Assembly: GCA_963710205.1 (NCBI GenBank)
Contig: CAVPZG010000005.1
Location: forward strand, 558,001-622,000
Length of the DNA stretch: 64,000 bases
Origin: Pacificimonas sp963710205
Lineage (GTDB): Bacteria; Pseudomonadota; Alphaproteobacteria; Sphingomonadales; Sphingomonadaceae
Direction of reading: 5' to 3'
This document shows, in pieces, positions 8,404 to 18,567 of this stretch. The notes below the pieces were generated by a model. That model made no database searches and had not been told where the DNA came from. It saw only the letters and a list, made by a program, of their open reading frames with translations. Position numbers and translations under genes: made by a program. How positions within the stretch are numbered: the first letter of the stretch is position 1; every line of letters begins with the position of its first letter.

Positions 8404-9774
8404 ATGCCGAGCATCGGGGCCAAGCCGCTCGCCACAACGACCGCCATCATCGCCGCCACCCTGGCGCTTTCCGCCTGCCAGCAGGCGCAGAAAAGTCCGG
8501 TGGTTTCGCTGAACGACGCTGTCGCCACGCGCGCCTTCATCGAAAAGGTCGCCGAGCAGCGGTCAGCCGCGCGTGACCGGTTCGGGATCGAGGCGGAAGC
8601 GGCGCGCATGGCGGGCAATCTGCCCGTGGCCATCGAACTTGCCGAACAGGCCGTTGCGCTCGACATGAACGATGCCGCTGCGCGCCGGACGCTGGCGCAG
8701 AGCTATTTCGCCGCCGGACGGTTCGAATCGGCCACGCAGGCCTATGCCGACCTGATCGCGATGAACCCCGATGCCGACACGCACAAATTCGGTGCCGCCC
8801 TGACCGCGCTTGCGAGAGGCGACCGGCTGCAGGCTGGCGTCATTCTGGCGGACCTGGCAGCCGATCCGGCACGCGCCGGCGATGTCGGCCTGGCCTATGT
8901 CCTTCTCGGCGATCTGAACCGCGGCAAGGCGCTTTTGGAAAGCGCCGTGCGTTCGGGCACGTCGACGCCGCAGACGCGGCAGAACCTCGCGCTCGCCCAG
9001 GCCCTGTCGGGTGACTGGAACGGCGCGCGCGTCACCGCAGCCATGGACCTGACGCCCGCAGCCGTCGATGCGCGGGTCGCCGAATGGGCCGCCCTTGCCG
9101 TCAGCGACGACACGGCCTGGCGCACGGCATCGCTGATGAAGATTCATCCGGCAGCCGTCGATGCGGGACGTCCGGTACAGCTGGCATGGGTCGCACCAAG
9201 CGAAGACGCGAACGTGCAGATGGCGGTCGTTTCCGAGCCTGAACCCGAAGTGGCGCCCGTCACGGTGGTCGCACCCGTCGCCGTTGCCGAAGTTTCCGTT
9301 CCGGAACCCGTGGTCCCGGTCCAGACAACTCTACCCGCACCCGCGCGCATGGTGAAGGCATCCACGCTGTCCGTCGCCCCGCGCGCAGCCGAGGACAAGG
9401 TGGAGGCGAAACCGGCACCGAAGGCGCCCGAGAAAAAGGCCGTTGAGGCCAAGCCGGCACCTGAAGCCGCCGCAAAACCGACCGCCAAGGTCGAGCTTCC
9501 CGCTGCCGGCGACGGCAAGGGCAACTGGCTGGTGCAGCTGGGGTCCTATGACCGCGCCGAATGGGTCAAGGAAAACTGGAACGTGCTGAAGGCGCGCAAT
9601 GATTTTCTGGCCGAATATCGTCCCGTCCGTTCAAAGGCGGATGTCGATGGCCGCACCTTTTACCGTCTGTCCGTCGGCCGCTTCGGTGAACCGGACGAGG
9701 CGAAGCAGCTTTGCGCCGCGCTGAAGGCCAAGGGAACGAGCTGCTTCATCCGCGAGGGCAATTTCAGCGCCTGA
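8404..9774 (+). CDS. TPR lipoprotein with C-terminal SPOR domain
   Basis: 456 residues. An N-terminal signal sequence ends in the lipobox LSAC (Cys about residue 25). TPR-like helices follow (residues 60-220, e.g. DAAARRTLAQSYFAAGRFES), then a long Pro/Ala/Val/Lys-rich linker suited to spanning peptidoglycan, and a SPOR domain from about residue 375 (NWLVQLGSYDRAEWVKENW ... YRLSVGRFGEPDEAKQLC). Probably anchored in a membrane with the SPOR domain contacting septal peptidoglycan. It forms a likely transcript with the ParA and RHH-like genes, ended by the terminator at 9791-9831. Confidence 0.82.
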   Translation: MPSIGAKPLATTTAIIAATLALSACQQAQKSPVVSLNDAVATRAFIEKVAEQRSAARDRFGIEAEAARMAGNLPVAIELAEQAVALDMNDAAARRTLAQSYFAAGRFESATQAYADLIAMNPDADTHKFGAALTALARGDRLQAGVILADLAADPARAGDVGLAYVLLGDLNRGKALLESAVRSGTSTPQTRQNLALAQALSGDWNGARVTAAMDLTPAAVDARVAEWAALAVSDDTAWRTASLMKIHPAAVDAGRPVQLAWVAPSEDANVQMAVVSEPEPEVAPVTVVAPVAVAEVSVPEPVVPVQTTLPAPARMVKASTLSVAPRAAEDKVEAKPAPKAPEKKAVEAKPAPEAAAKPTAKVELPAAGDGKGNWLVQLGSYDRAEWVKENWNVLKARNDFLAEYRPVRSKADVDGRTFYRLSVGRFGEPDEAKQLCAALKAKGTSCFIREGNFSA

Positions 9775-9790
9775 CCGATTCCCTCACATG

Positions 9791-9831
9791 AAAAAAGGCC
9801 GCCGCTCCCAACCGGAGCGGCGGCCTTTTTC
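9791..9831. terminator. Bidirectional intrinsic terminator
   Basis: A perfect 12-bp GC stem (9797-9808 with 9814-9825) around the 5-nt loop CAACC, with an A run on the left and a T run on the right. It therefore works in both directions and sits between the convergent SPOR-lipoprotein gene and gltA. Confidence 0.93.
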
Positions 9832-9851
9832 ATATGGAAAGCCTGGTGTGA

Positions 9852-11138
9852 CTAGCGCGATTCGAGCGCGACATAGTCCCGCTTGACGGGGCCGGTATAA
9901 AGCTGGCGCGGGCGGCCGATGCGCTGGTCCGGATCCTCGATCATCTCGTTCCACTGCGCGACCCAGCCGACGGTGCGGGCAAGCGCGAAAAGCGCGGTGA
10001 ACATGCTGGTCGGGAAGCCGATGGCGCTGAGGATGATGCCGGAATAGAAGTCGACATTCGGAAACAGCTTCTTCTCGATGAAATAATCATCGTTCAGGGC
10101 CATTTCCTCAAGTTCCAGCGCAACATCGAAAACGGGGTCGTTGACGCCGAGAGAGCCCAGCACTTCGCGGACCGTCTTGCGCATGACCGACGCACGCGGA
10201 TCGTAATTCTTGTAAACGCGGTGGCCGAAGCCCATCAGGCGGAACGGGTCGTTCTTGTCCTTGGCGCGCTCGATATATTTCGGGATTTCGGACACCTGGC
10301 CGATTTCCTTCAGCATGTTGAGCGCCGCCTCGTTCGCGCCGCCATGCGCCGGGCCCCAGAGACAGGCGATACCCGCAGCGATGCAGGCGAAGGGATTGGC
10401 GCCCGACGAACCGGCGAGCCGGACCGTCGACGTCGACGCATTCTGCTCGTGGTCGGCATGCAGGATGAAGATGCGGTCGAGCGCGCGTTCGACGATCGGG
10501 TTGACCTCATAGGGTTCAGCGGGAACGCCAAAGGTCATCTTCAGGAAATTGCCCGTGTAGCTGAGCGAGTTGTCGGGGTAGAGCGTCGGCTGACCGACGG
10601 CATATTTATACGCCATGGCCGCGATCGTCGGCATCTTGGCGATCATGCGATGCGACGCGATCTTGCGCTGTTCGGGATCGTTCACGTTGGTGGAATCGTG
10701 ATAGAATGCCGACATCGAGCCGACGACGCCGCACATGATGGCCATGGGATGCGCATCACGGCGGAAGCCGCGATAAAGTTCGCGCAGCTGTTCGTGCACC
10801 ATCGTGTGCAGCGTGATCGTGCGCGTGAAGTCGTCATATTCGTCCGGCGTCGGCAGCTCGCCATTCAAAAGCAGATAGGCCGTTTCCATGAAGCTGCTGT
10901 CCTCGGCCAGATCCTCTATGGAATAGCCGCGGTGCAGGAGGACGCCTTCCTCGCCATCGATGAAGGTCAGCTTCGATTCGCAGGACGCCGTCGATGTAAA
11001 GCCCGGGTCATAGGTAAAGCGACCGGTATTCTTGTAGAGCGCGCGAATATCCACGACCTCCGGGCCGATGCTGCCCTGGTGGACAGGAAATTCGACTTTG
11101 CTCTGCCCCAGATCGAGGGTTGCCGTCTTGTCGCTCAT
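9852..11138 (-). CDS. gltA: Citrate synthase
   Basis: Condenses acetyl-CoA and oxaloacetate to citrate, entry step of the TCA cycle. The 428-residue length matches the type II hexameric Gram-negative enzyme. Catalytic signatures include LHADHEQNASTSTVRLAGSS with the first His, and GFGHRVYKNYDPRA with the second. ATG 11138 starts MSDKTATLDLG, the usual N-terminus; an upstream in-frame ATG at 11165 would add nine residues. It ends just beyond the bidirectional terminator and is preceded, same strand, by gltX after 35 bp, so the pair may be co-transcribed. Confidence 0.97.
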   Translation of the reverse strand: MSDKTATLDLGQSKVEFPVHQGSIGPEVVDIRALYKNTGRFTYDPGFTSTASCESKLTFIDGEEGVLLHRGYSIEDLAEDSSFMETAYLLLNGELPTPDEYDDFTRTITLHTMVHEQLRELYRGFRRDAHPMAIMCGVVGSMSAFYHDSTNVNDPEQRKIASHRMIAKMPTIAAMAYKYAVGQPTLYPDNSLSYTGNFLKMTFGVPAEPYEVNPIVERALDRIFILHADHEQNASTSTVRLAGSSGANPFACIAAGIACLWGPAHGGANEAALNMLKEIGQVSEIPKYIERAKDKNDPFRLMGFGHRVYKNYDPRASVMRKTVREVLGSLGVNDPVFDVALELEEMALNDDYFIEKKLFPNVDFYSGIILSAIGFPTSMFTALFALARTVGWVAQWNEMIEDPDQRIGRPRQLYTGPVKRDYVALESR

Positions 11139-11173
11139 GGTTACTCCGTTCCTGTTCCTGTTCATTCCGTCCG

Positions 11174-12595
11174 TCAGGACAGCTGGTCTTTCAATCGTGC
11201 GAGGCTTTCCTCGCGGCCTAGCAGTTCGAGCATCTCGAAAACGCCCGGCGACACCGTTCGTCCTGTCAACGCCGCGCGCAGCGGCTGCGCGACCTTTCCA
11301 AGACCAACACCTTCCGCCTCCGCAAGCTCTTTAAGACCAGAGCCGAGCGCGTCCGCCTGCCAATCCGCCGCACCCGAAAGTGTCTCGACGGCCTTTGCCA
11401 GCAGCACACCGCCGTCCTTCTCTAGCACTGCTGCGGCCTTCTCGTCGAGATTTAAGGGGCGGGTGCGAAATAGAAACAGAGCGCCATCCGCCAACTCGTT
11501 GATATCCTTGGCGCGCGGCTTCAATTCAGGAATTGTGCGGAGCAGCAATTTTCGCTTGTCGTCATCCAGTTCAAGGCCGAGTTCAGCGCAGATGATGGGT
11601 TCGACAAGTTCGGCGAGCCGGGCGTCGTCCGCCGCGCGGATATAATGGCCATTCAGATTGTCGAGCTTCTTTGTGTCGAACCGCGCCGGGTTGCGGCCGA
11701 CACCCTCCAGATCGAAGAGTTCGAGGGCGCGGGCGCGGTCCAGGATATCCTCGTCGCCATGCCCCCAGCCGAGCCGCAGCAGATAATTCTCCAGCGCCTC
11801 CGGCAGCACGCCCATGTCGCGGTAGGCCTCCACACCGAGCGCACCGTGCCGCTTCGACAGTTTGGCGCCGTCCGAGCCGTGAATGAGGGGGATGTGCGCC
11901 CAGACGGGAAGGGGCCAGTCCATGGCGTCGATGATGACCTTCTGACGAAAGGCGTTGTTCAGATGGTCGTCACCGCGAATGAGGTGCGTGACGCCCATGT
12001 CGTGATCGTCGACGACGACCGCGAGCATGTAGGTCGGCGTGCCATCGGAGCGGAGCAGGATGAAATCATCGAGTTCCGCGTTGGAGACGGTCACGTCCCC
12101 CTGAACCGCGTCGTTGATGGTCATGCTGCCGTCCTTTGGCGCCTTGATCCGGACGGTGAAGGGCGCATCTGCCGGAGCCTCTGACGGATCGCGGTCCCGC
12201 CAGCGGCCGTCATAGCGGATAGGGCGTTTCTCCGCCCTCGCGCGTTCGCGCATCTCCGTCAGCTCCTCGGGGGTCGCATAGCAGCGATAGGCCGCCCCCT
12301 TTTCGAGCAGGTCATCCACGACCTCGACATGGCGGTCCGCGCGGCGGGACTGGTAGATTTCCTCCCCGTCCCAGTCGAGGCCGAGCCAGCGCATGCCAGA
12401 GAGGATGGCGGCAATCGCCTCGTCCGTGGAGCGCGCCTTGTCGGTATCCTCGATCCGAAGCGTGAACTTGCCGCCATGTTTGCGGGCGAAGAGATAGTTG
12501 AACAGCGCGGTACGCGCGCCGCCGATATGAAGATAGCCGGTCGGCGACGGCGCAAAGCGCGTGACAACAGGGGTTTGGACCGCACTTGCGTTCAT
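11174..12595 (-). CDS. gltX: Glutamate-tRNA ligase
   Basis: Class I aminoacyl-tRNA synthetase charging tRNA-Glu (473 residues). The HIGH-type motif is FAPSPTGYLHIGGARTALFN near residue 12 and the KMSKS-type loop is KLSKRHG. The C-terminal helical anticodon domain is present in full length. It is divergent from comEC across 65 bp and lies upstream of gltA on the same strand. Whether it discriminates tRNA-Glu or also charges tRNA-Gln cannot be told from the sequence alone. Confidence 0.96.
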   Translation of the reverse strand: MNASAVQTPVVTRFAPSPTGYLHIGGARTALFNYLFARKHGGKFTLRIEDTDKARSTDEAIAAILSGMRWLGLDWDGEEIYQSRRADRHVEVVDDLLEKGAAYRCYATPEELTEMRERARAEKRPIRYDGRWRDRDPSEAPADAPFTVRIKAPKDGSMTINDAVQGDVTVSNAELDDFILLRSDGTPTYMLAVVVDDHDMGVTHLIRGDDHLNNAFRQKVIIDAMDWPLPVWAHIPLIHGSDGAKLSKRHGALGVEAYRDMGVLPEALENYLLRLGWGHGDEDILDRARALELFDLEGVGRNPARFDTKKLDNLNGHYIRAADDARLAELVEPIICAELGLELDDDKRKLLLRTIPELKPRAKDINELADGALFLFRTRPLNLDEKAAAVLEKDGGVLLAKAVETLSGAADWQADALGSGLKELAEAEGVGLGKVAQPLRAALTGRTVSPGVFEMLELLGREESLARLKDQLS

Positions 12596-12660
12596 TACGA
12601 CTCCGGGGCTTATAGCTGTTCAAAATACGAACCAGCAGGGAGGGCCGGACCGCTTGAGGC

Positions 12661-14826
12661 ATGACTAGCATCGCAGCCCGCGCCATTCAAATGCTGTCAT
12701 CGGCACGCGCACGGCCCGTTGCCGAACTCGTCGAGGAATGGCTGGCGGACGAACGGCATCAACTGGTGCTGTTCATCCCCGTTCTGCTGGGCTGCGGCAT
12801 CGGCATGTGGTTCCTGCTGCCGACAGAGGCCAGCTGGATCGCGGGCATTTCGGCCTGTCTGGGGGTGGCGGTCAGCGGCGTGCTGGCGGAGGGCCTGACG
12901 CGGCGCTGCATCCTGTTTGCCGGCCTGCTGCTGGCAGGTGGAATTGCCCTGGCATGGGGTCATGCGGCGCATGTGGCCGCGCCCGTTCTGGAGCGGGAGC
13001 GCTTCGGCATGTCCTTTTCCGGTGAAATCCTTGCCGTGGAGGAACAGCCCGCGCGGGGGCGCACGCGGCTCCTGATAAGGCCGACGAGCGTGTTCGATCC
13101 CGACATGACCGTGCGGGTCAGCCTGCGCGGCGACGTTCCGGACGGGATCGCACCGGGCGCGCTCGTCACGCTTCGCGCCGGGCTGACGCCGCCGCCGGGA
13201 CCGAGCGTTCCGGGCGGCTATCATTTCGCGCGCCGCGCCTGGTTCGAGGGGATCGGCGCGACCGGCTTCAGCATGGGAGAGATCGTCGTCGACCGCGCCG
13301 CGCCGCCGCCGACAGGGTTCCGCGCGCTGCTGGCAAGCGCCCGCGCCGATCTGACAAGGCAGCTGCAGGACGGTGTCGGCGGGCGGGCAGGGGGCGTGGC
13401 GGCGGCGCTGGTGACGGGCGACAGGGGCGGCATCGACCCCGAAGTGACGGAGGCCATGCGGGATAGCGGCCTGGCGCATCTGATCGCCATTTCCGGGCTG
13501 CATTTTGCCGTGGTCGTCGGCGGCACGTTGTGGCTGGTGCGCCGCCTGTTGACGCTATGGCCCTGGTTCGCGCTGAGATATGATGCGCGGGTCTGGGCCG
13601 CCGCCGTCGCTGCCGCGGCCGGTATCGCCTATATGCTGATCGCGGGATCGAGCGTGCCGACCGTGCGGGCCTGCATCGCCGTGCTGATCGTGCTGATCGG
13701 CCTGGCTGCGGGCCGCGAGGCGATATCGCTGCGTCTGGTCGCGGTCGGCGCGACGATCATCCTGGTCTGGCGGCCGGATTATCTGCTCAGTCCCAGCTTT
13801 CAGCTGAGTTTCGCCGCCGTCACCGGGATCGTCGCGCTTTACCAGTCGCCATGGGGCCGGAAATGGAGCGCGCCGGACCGCAGCCAGGGGTGGCTGGCGC
13901 GAAGCGGACGCAGCATCGCGGCCCTGCTGATGACGGGAATCGTGGCGGAACTGACCATCGGGCCCATCGCACTGTTCCATTTCAACCAGATGGGCATTTA
14001 CGGCATCGGTGCGAACCTGATCGCCATACCGCTGACGAGCTTTGTGATCATTCCGCTCCTCATCCTTGCCGTCATAGCGCAGCCGTTCGGGATCGAAATG
14101 CCAGTGCATCAGGCGCTGAATCACGCCCTCGAAGGGCTGATCAGACTTGCCGAAATCACGGCGGCGCTGCCGGGAGCGGTCGGCTTCGCGCCGGCCATGC
14201 CCGTCAGTGCCATCGTGCTGATGGTGCTGGGCGGATTGTGGTTCTGTATCTGGCAGACGCGGCGGCGCTGGACGGGGCTGGCCCCGGTGGTGGTTGGCAT
14301 CGGGATTGCCGTGACCGCGCCGCAGCCGGACCTGTTCGTCGATCCCGCCGGCCGCCATGTCGCGGTCGTGACCGAGGATGGCATTGCCATGCTGCGTCCG
14401 CGCGTGGGCGACTATATCAGCGAGATGTGGAGCGGCGCGGCGGGCGTCCACGACCTGAGCCAGATCGAGGGCGCCCCGGGGGCCAGCTGTTCGCGCGATT
14501 CCTGCCGTCTTGACGTCACGCGGCGCAGCCGGACATGGCGGATATTCGCCACACGCAGCAAGGACCTGATCGGCCGGGCCGAACTGGAGCCAGTGTGCCG
14601 CGACGCCGATATCGTCGTCAGCGACCGAAGCCTGCCGGACTGGTGCCGCCCGCGCTGGCTGCTGCTAAATCGGCGAGAACTGGAACGGCTGGGGGCGGTC
14701 AGTATCGATCTGGACCGGGGGACGCTGCGGTCGTCAGTGGCCGAGGACGGTGAGCATCCGTGGGCCAGGACACCGCCTATGCCGCGAGCTTGGCCATCGA
14801 GCGGGACACCTTCAACGTCCCGGTGA
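12661..14826 (+). CDS. comEC: ComEC/Rec2-family DNA uptake channel protein
   Basis: Polytopic inner-membrane protein, 721 residues, of the family that carries single-stranded DNA into the cytoplasm in natural transformation. It has an N-terminal DUF4131-type section with several TM helices (HQLVLFIPVLLGCGIGMWFL and on) and the competence domain with RDSGLAHLIAISGLHFAVVV, GSSVPTVRACIAVLIVLIG and SPSFQLSFAAVTGIVALYQ, all typical. There is no full C-terminal metallo-beta-lactamase domain, which many alphaproteobacterial homologues also lack. No other competence genes are near. Its last 50 bp overlap the 3' end of convergent mfd, so the final about 17 residues are read from antisense mfd sequence. 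Confidence 0.88.
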   Translation: MTSIAARAIQMLSSARARPVAELVEEWLADERHQLVLFIPVLLGCGIGMWFLLPTEASWIAGISACLGVAVSGVLAEGLTRRCILFAGLLLAGGIALAWGHAAHVAAPVLERERFGMSFSGEILAVEEQPARGRTRLLIRPTSVFDPDMTVRVSLRGDVPDGIAPGALVTLRAGLTPPPGPSVPGGYHFARRAWFEGIGATGFSMGEIVVDRAAPPPTGFRALLASARADLTRQLQDGVGGRAGGVAAALVTGDRGGIDPEVTEAMRDSGLAHLIAISGLHFAVVVGGTLWLVRRLLTLWPWFALRYDARVWAAAVAAAAGIAYMLIAGSSVPTVRACIAVLIVLIGLAAGREAISLRLVAVGATIILVWRPDYLLSPSFQLSFAAVTGIVALYQSPWGRKWSAPDRSQGWLARSGRSIAALLMTGIVAELTIGPIALFHFNQMGIYGIGANLIAIPLTSFVIIPLLILAVIAQPFGIEMPVHQALNHALEGLIRLAEITAALPGAVGFAPAMPVSAIVLMVLGGLWFCIWQTRRRWTGLAPVVVGIGIAVTAPQPDLFVDPAGRHVAVVTEDGIAMLRPRVGDYISEMWSGAAGVHDLSQIEGAPGASCSRDSCRLDVTRRSRTWRIFATRSKDLIGRAELEPVCRDADIVVSDRSLPDWCRPRWLLLNRRELERLGAVSIDLDRGTLRSSVAEDGEHPWARTPPMPRAWPSSGTPSTSR

Positions 14827-17800
14827 GCCGCTGCTGCGGGCTGCGCCAGTCGCGGCTGATGAACAGTTTCTGGTCCGGCCGCAATTTCACGATGGCGGCG
14901 TTTTTCTGCAGGAAGTTGATGAGCTTTTCGGGACGGGCGAACTGCCCCTCGTGGAAACTGATGAGCGCGCCCTTTGGTCCCGCCTCGATCTTGTCGATGT
15001 TCGCAGCCTTGCAGTTTATTTTCGTTTCAATGACCTGCAGGAGATTCTTCACTTCATCGGGAAGCTTGCCAAAGCGGTCGATGAGTTCCGCGGCAAAGCC
15101 GTCAATCTCCTCGCGGCTTTCGAGGTCGCCAAGCCGCTTGTAGAGCGACATGCGAAGGTTGAGGTCGGTGATGTAATCCTCGGGAATCAGGATCGCCGCA
15201 TCGACATTGATCTGCGGACTGAAGCTGTCGCGCGGTTTTTCGAGGCCGCTGGCATCCGCCTTCGCCATCAGCATCGCGTCCTCCAGCATCGACTGGTAAA
15301 GCTCGAAACCGACCTCCTTGATATGCCCGGACTGTTCGTCGCCAAGCAGATTTCCCGCTCCGCGAATATCGAGATCCTGCGCGGCAAGCTGGAAACCCGC
15401 ACCGAGGGAATCGAGGCTGGACAGAACCTGCAAACGCTTTTGCGCCGTTGGGGTTAGCGGCTTATCCTCAGCTGTCGTGAGATAGGCATAGGCGCGTGTT
15501 TTCGAACGTCCCACGCGGCCGCGCAGCTGATAAAGCTGGGCGAGGCCGAACATGTCCGCGCGGTGCAGGATGATCGTGTTTGCGCTCGGAATGTCTATGC
15601 CGCTCTCGATGATGGTCGTGGACACCAGCACGTCATATTTGTTGTCGTAAAATGCGCTCATGCGGTCCTCGACCTGTGTCGGTGACATCTGGCCATGGGC
15701 GACGACATATTTCACTTCGGGCACATATTCCCGAAAAAACTCCTCCAGTTCGGGAATGTCTTTCACACGCGGTGTGACGAAATAGCTCTGTCCGCCGCGG
15801 TAGTGCTCACGCAGCAGCGCCTCCCGGATCACGACCGGATCCCAGGGCATCACATAGGTGCGGATGGCGAGGCGGTCCACGGGCGGCGTGGCGATCAGCG
15901 ACATGTCGCGCATTCCCGACATCGCCATCTGCAGCGTGCGCGGAATGGGCGTCGCCGTCAGCGTCAGCATGTGCACGTCGGCCTTCATCTGCTTCAACCG
16001 TTCCTTGTGGGTAACGCCGAACCGCTGCTCCTCATCCACAATGACCAGGCCGAGCCGTTTGAATTCTATCGACTTTGCAAGAAGAGCGTGCGTGCCGATG
16101 ACGATGTCCATGCTGCCATTCGCCATGCCCTCCTTGACGCGCGCGGTCTCCTTTGGCGGGACGAGGCGGGAGAGGTGGCCGATCTCGACACCCAGCCCCT
16201 CGAAGCGCTCCGCGAAATTCTTGGCATGCTGGCGCGCAAGCAATGTGGTGGGGCAGACGACGGCGACCTGCTGGCCCTCGAGCGCGGCGACATACGCAGC
16301 GCGCATGGCAACCTCGGTCTTTCCGAAGCCGACATCGCCAACGATGAGACGGTCGACGGGCTTGCCACTGGCGAGATCGGCCAGCATGTCATCGACGGCA
16401 TTCTGCTGGTCCTCGGTCTCCTCATAGGGGAAGCGATCGACGAATGCGCCGAGCTGCGACGGCTCGACTTCCATTTTGCGGCCTTCGCGGAGCGCGCGCT
16501 GGGCCGCCGTGCGGATGAGTTCCGCGGCGATTTCGCCAATGCGTTCCTTGGCACGGGCTTTTCGCGCCTGCCAGTTCGCGCCGCCCATGCGGTCGAGCAC
16601 GACGTCTTCGCCCGCGCCGTAGCGGCTCAGCACGTCCATATTCTCGACAGGGACATAAAGCCGGTCGTCGCCCGCATAGGTGAGGGCGATGCAGTCATGC
16701 GGGCTGCCCCCGACCTTTATGGCGGCGAGACCCTCATAACGGCCGATGCCGTGGTCCGTGTGGACGACGAGGTCGCCCGGGGTCATCATGGCAAGCTGGT
16801 CCATGAAGGCGGCGGCCTTGCGCGCACGCTTCGCGCGTCGCACCAGCCGATCCCCCAGCATGTCCTGTTCGCTGATGACGGCCACGTCCTCGCCCGTGAA
16901 GCCGTGATCGAGCGGCAGGACGGCGAGCGCGATGCGGTCGGCGTCCGCGTTGGCTTCGCGCCAGTCCGCGACCTCGACGAGCGGCCCGAGCCCGTTCTCG
17001 TCGAGCAGGCCTTTCAACCGGTCGCGCGCGCCCTCGGTGTAGCTGGCAAGGACGACATGCTTGCCTTCCTTGCGTAACGTCTCCGCATGAGCGCCCAAGG
17101 CACTGTAAATACTTGTATCACCCTTACGTTCCGGTGCGAAGTCGCGCGCCGGTCTGATGCCAAGGTCGATGCTGCCCGCTTCGTCCTCGGGCCGCGAGAA
17201 GGCGGATGCCATATGCATGGCATGGGCGGAGGTCAGGGACTGCCATTCCTCTTCCTTGAGGTAGAGCGCGCCTGGCGGCAGCGGACGGTAGCTGCCCGGT
17301 GATTTTTCCATCGCCTGTATGCGATTGTCATAATAATCCTGGATCGCCTCGAACCGCTGCGAGGCCGCCAGCGCATCGCCCTCATCGGCAACCAGCACAT
17401 CGTCCGGACCCAGAAGGTCGAACACGGTGCCAAGACTTCTCCTCCAGCAGGGGGAGCCAGTTTTCCATGCCCGCGAGCCGCCGCCGCTCGCTGATTGCCT
17501 GATAAAGCGGATCGCCCGTCGACGTCCCGCCGAAGCGTTCGACATAGGCCTTGCGAAACCGCGTGACAGCCTCGTCGGTGAGCAGAACCTCGCTGACCGG
17601 CCGCAGGGTCAGCGCGCCGCCATCCGCGACGGTCCGCTGCGTGCCGGGATCGAACGTACGGACCGTCTCGATCTCGTCACCGAAGAAATCGAGTCGCAGG
17701 CCGAGTTCCTGCCCGCCTGGAAACAGATCGACGATGCCGCCCCTGACAGCGAACTCGCCGGGTTCGAGGACGGTGTCGGTGCGTGTGAACCCGTTGGCGG

Positions 17801-18245
17801 CGAGACGCTGGGCGAGCTCGGACGGCTCGATTGACGTCCCCGCGACGATATCGAGGGTAAGCTGGCGAATGCGATCCGGCTGAAGGGTTCGCTGAATGAG
17901 CGCGTTCACCGTTGTGACGACGAGCTGCGGGCCGCCTGCCGGTTGCGCAAGCGCGGCAAGGCCTGCCACGCGGTCCGCGCTGACCTTCAGCGAAGGCGAT
18001 GCGCGGTCATAGGGCAGGGAATCCCAGGCGGGCAGATTCACGATCTCAAGCTCTGGCGCGAAGAAGACGGCCGCATCGGCAAGATTGCTCGCCGCCAGAT
18101 CATCGGGCGCAATGAAGACGGCGCGCGCGCGCTTCTTCGCCGCCTCGCGCGCCAGTTCGGCCATCAGCAGCGGCAAATAGCCGCCGGGAGCGCCGCCGAT
18201 TGCCAGCGGCGACGATGCCGCGGCAATCGTCTCAAACGGTGTCAA
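14777..18245 (-). CDS. mfd: Transcription-repair coupling factor (frameshift at 17435)
   Basis: ATP-driven translocase that removes stalled RNA polymerase from lesions and recruits UvrA. N-terminal UvrB-like module (LPAWDSLPYDRASPS, GEFAVRGGIVDLFPGG), RNAP-interacting domain (GDLVVHTDHGIGRYEGL), helicase motifs GDVGFGKTEVAMRAA and VDEEQRFGVTHKERLK, the TRG region and a C-terminal D7 domain. The gene is split by one extra base: deleting 17435 restores LLEEKLGTVFDLLGPDD and gives one protein of about 1155 residues, the normal Mfd length. It lies 2 bp after sdhE on the same strand and overlaps comEC at its 3' end. A sequencing error is the likeliest reason for the split. Confidence 0.93.
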
Positions 18246-18247
18246 GG

Positions 18248-18559
18248 TCAGGCGCTCTTTTCAGGGGAGGGAATGAAGTCGAGCTTCTGCATCGCCTGCA
18301 TGGTCTCGCCCTGATAGCGTTCCGGAACGGGCGCGGTTCCAATCGCCCAGGACATGATGTCGACGTCGGTTTCCTCAAGAAGACCTTCGAACCACTCGAT
18401 CGCCGTCGAGTCCCAGTTGTCGACCTCGCGTTCGCAGAACCCACCGATCAAAAGGTCAGCCTCTTTCGTGCCCCGATGCGAGGCGCGAAACATGAGGCGA
18501 CGCCGGCGTGCGGCGAGGGGGTCTTCTGGCGGAGCGGTTTGGATGTTAGTCACTGCCAC
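18248..18559 (-). CDS. sdhE: FAD assembly factor SdhE (succinate dehydrogenase assembly factor 2 family)
   Basis: Small 103-residue helical protein needed for covalent flavinylation of SdhA. The family's RGxxEAD-type motif is seen as HRGTKEADLLIGGF, followed by the acidic LLEETDVDIMSWAIG segment. The start is GTG at 18559; a second GTG two codons later is possible. It is divergent from recG with only 8 bp between the start codons and is followed directly by mfd. No succinate dehydrogenase genes are in this window. Confidence 0.9.
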   Translation of the reverse strand: MAVTNIQTAPPEDPLAARRRRLMFRASHRGTKEADLLIGGFCEREVDNWDSTAIEWFEGLLEETDVDIMSWAIGTAPVPERYQGETMQAMQKLDFIPSPEKSA

Positions 18560-18567
18560 CAGATAAC

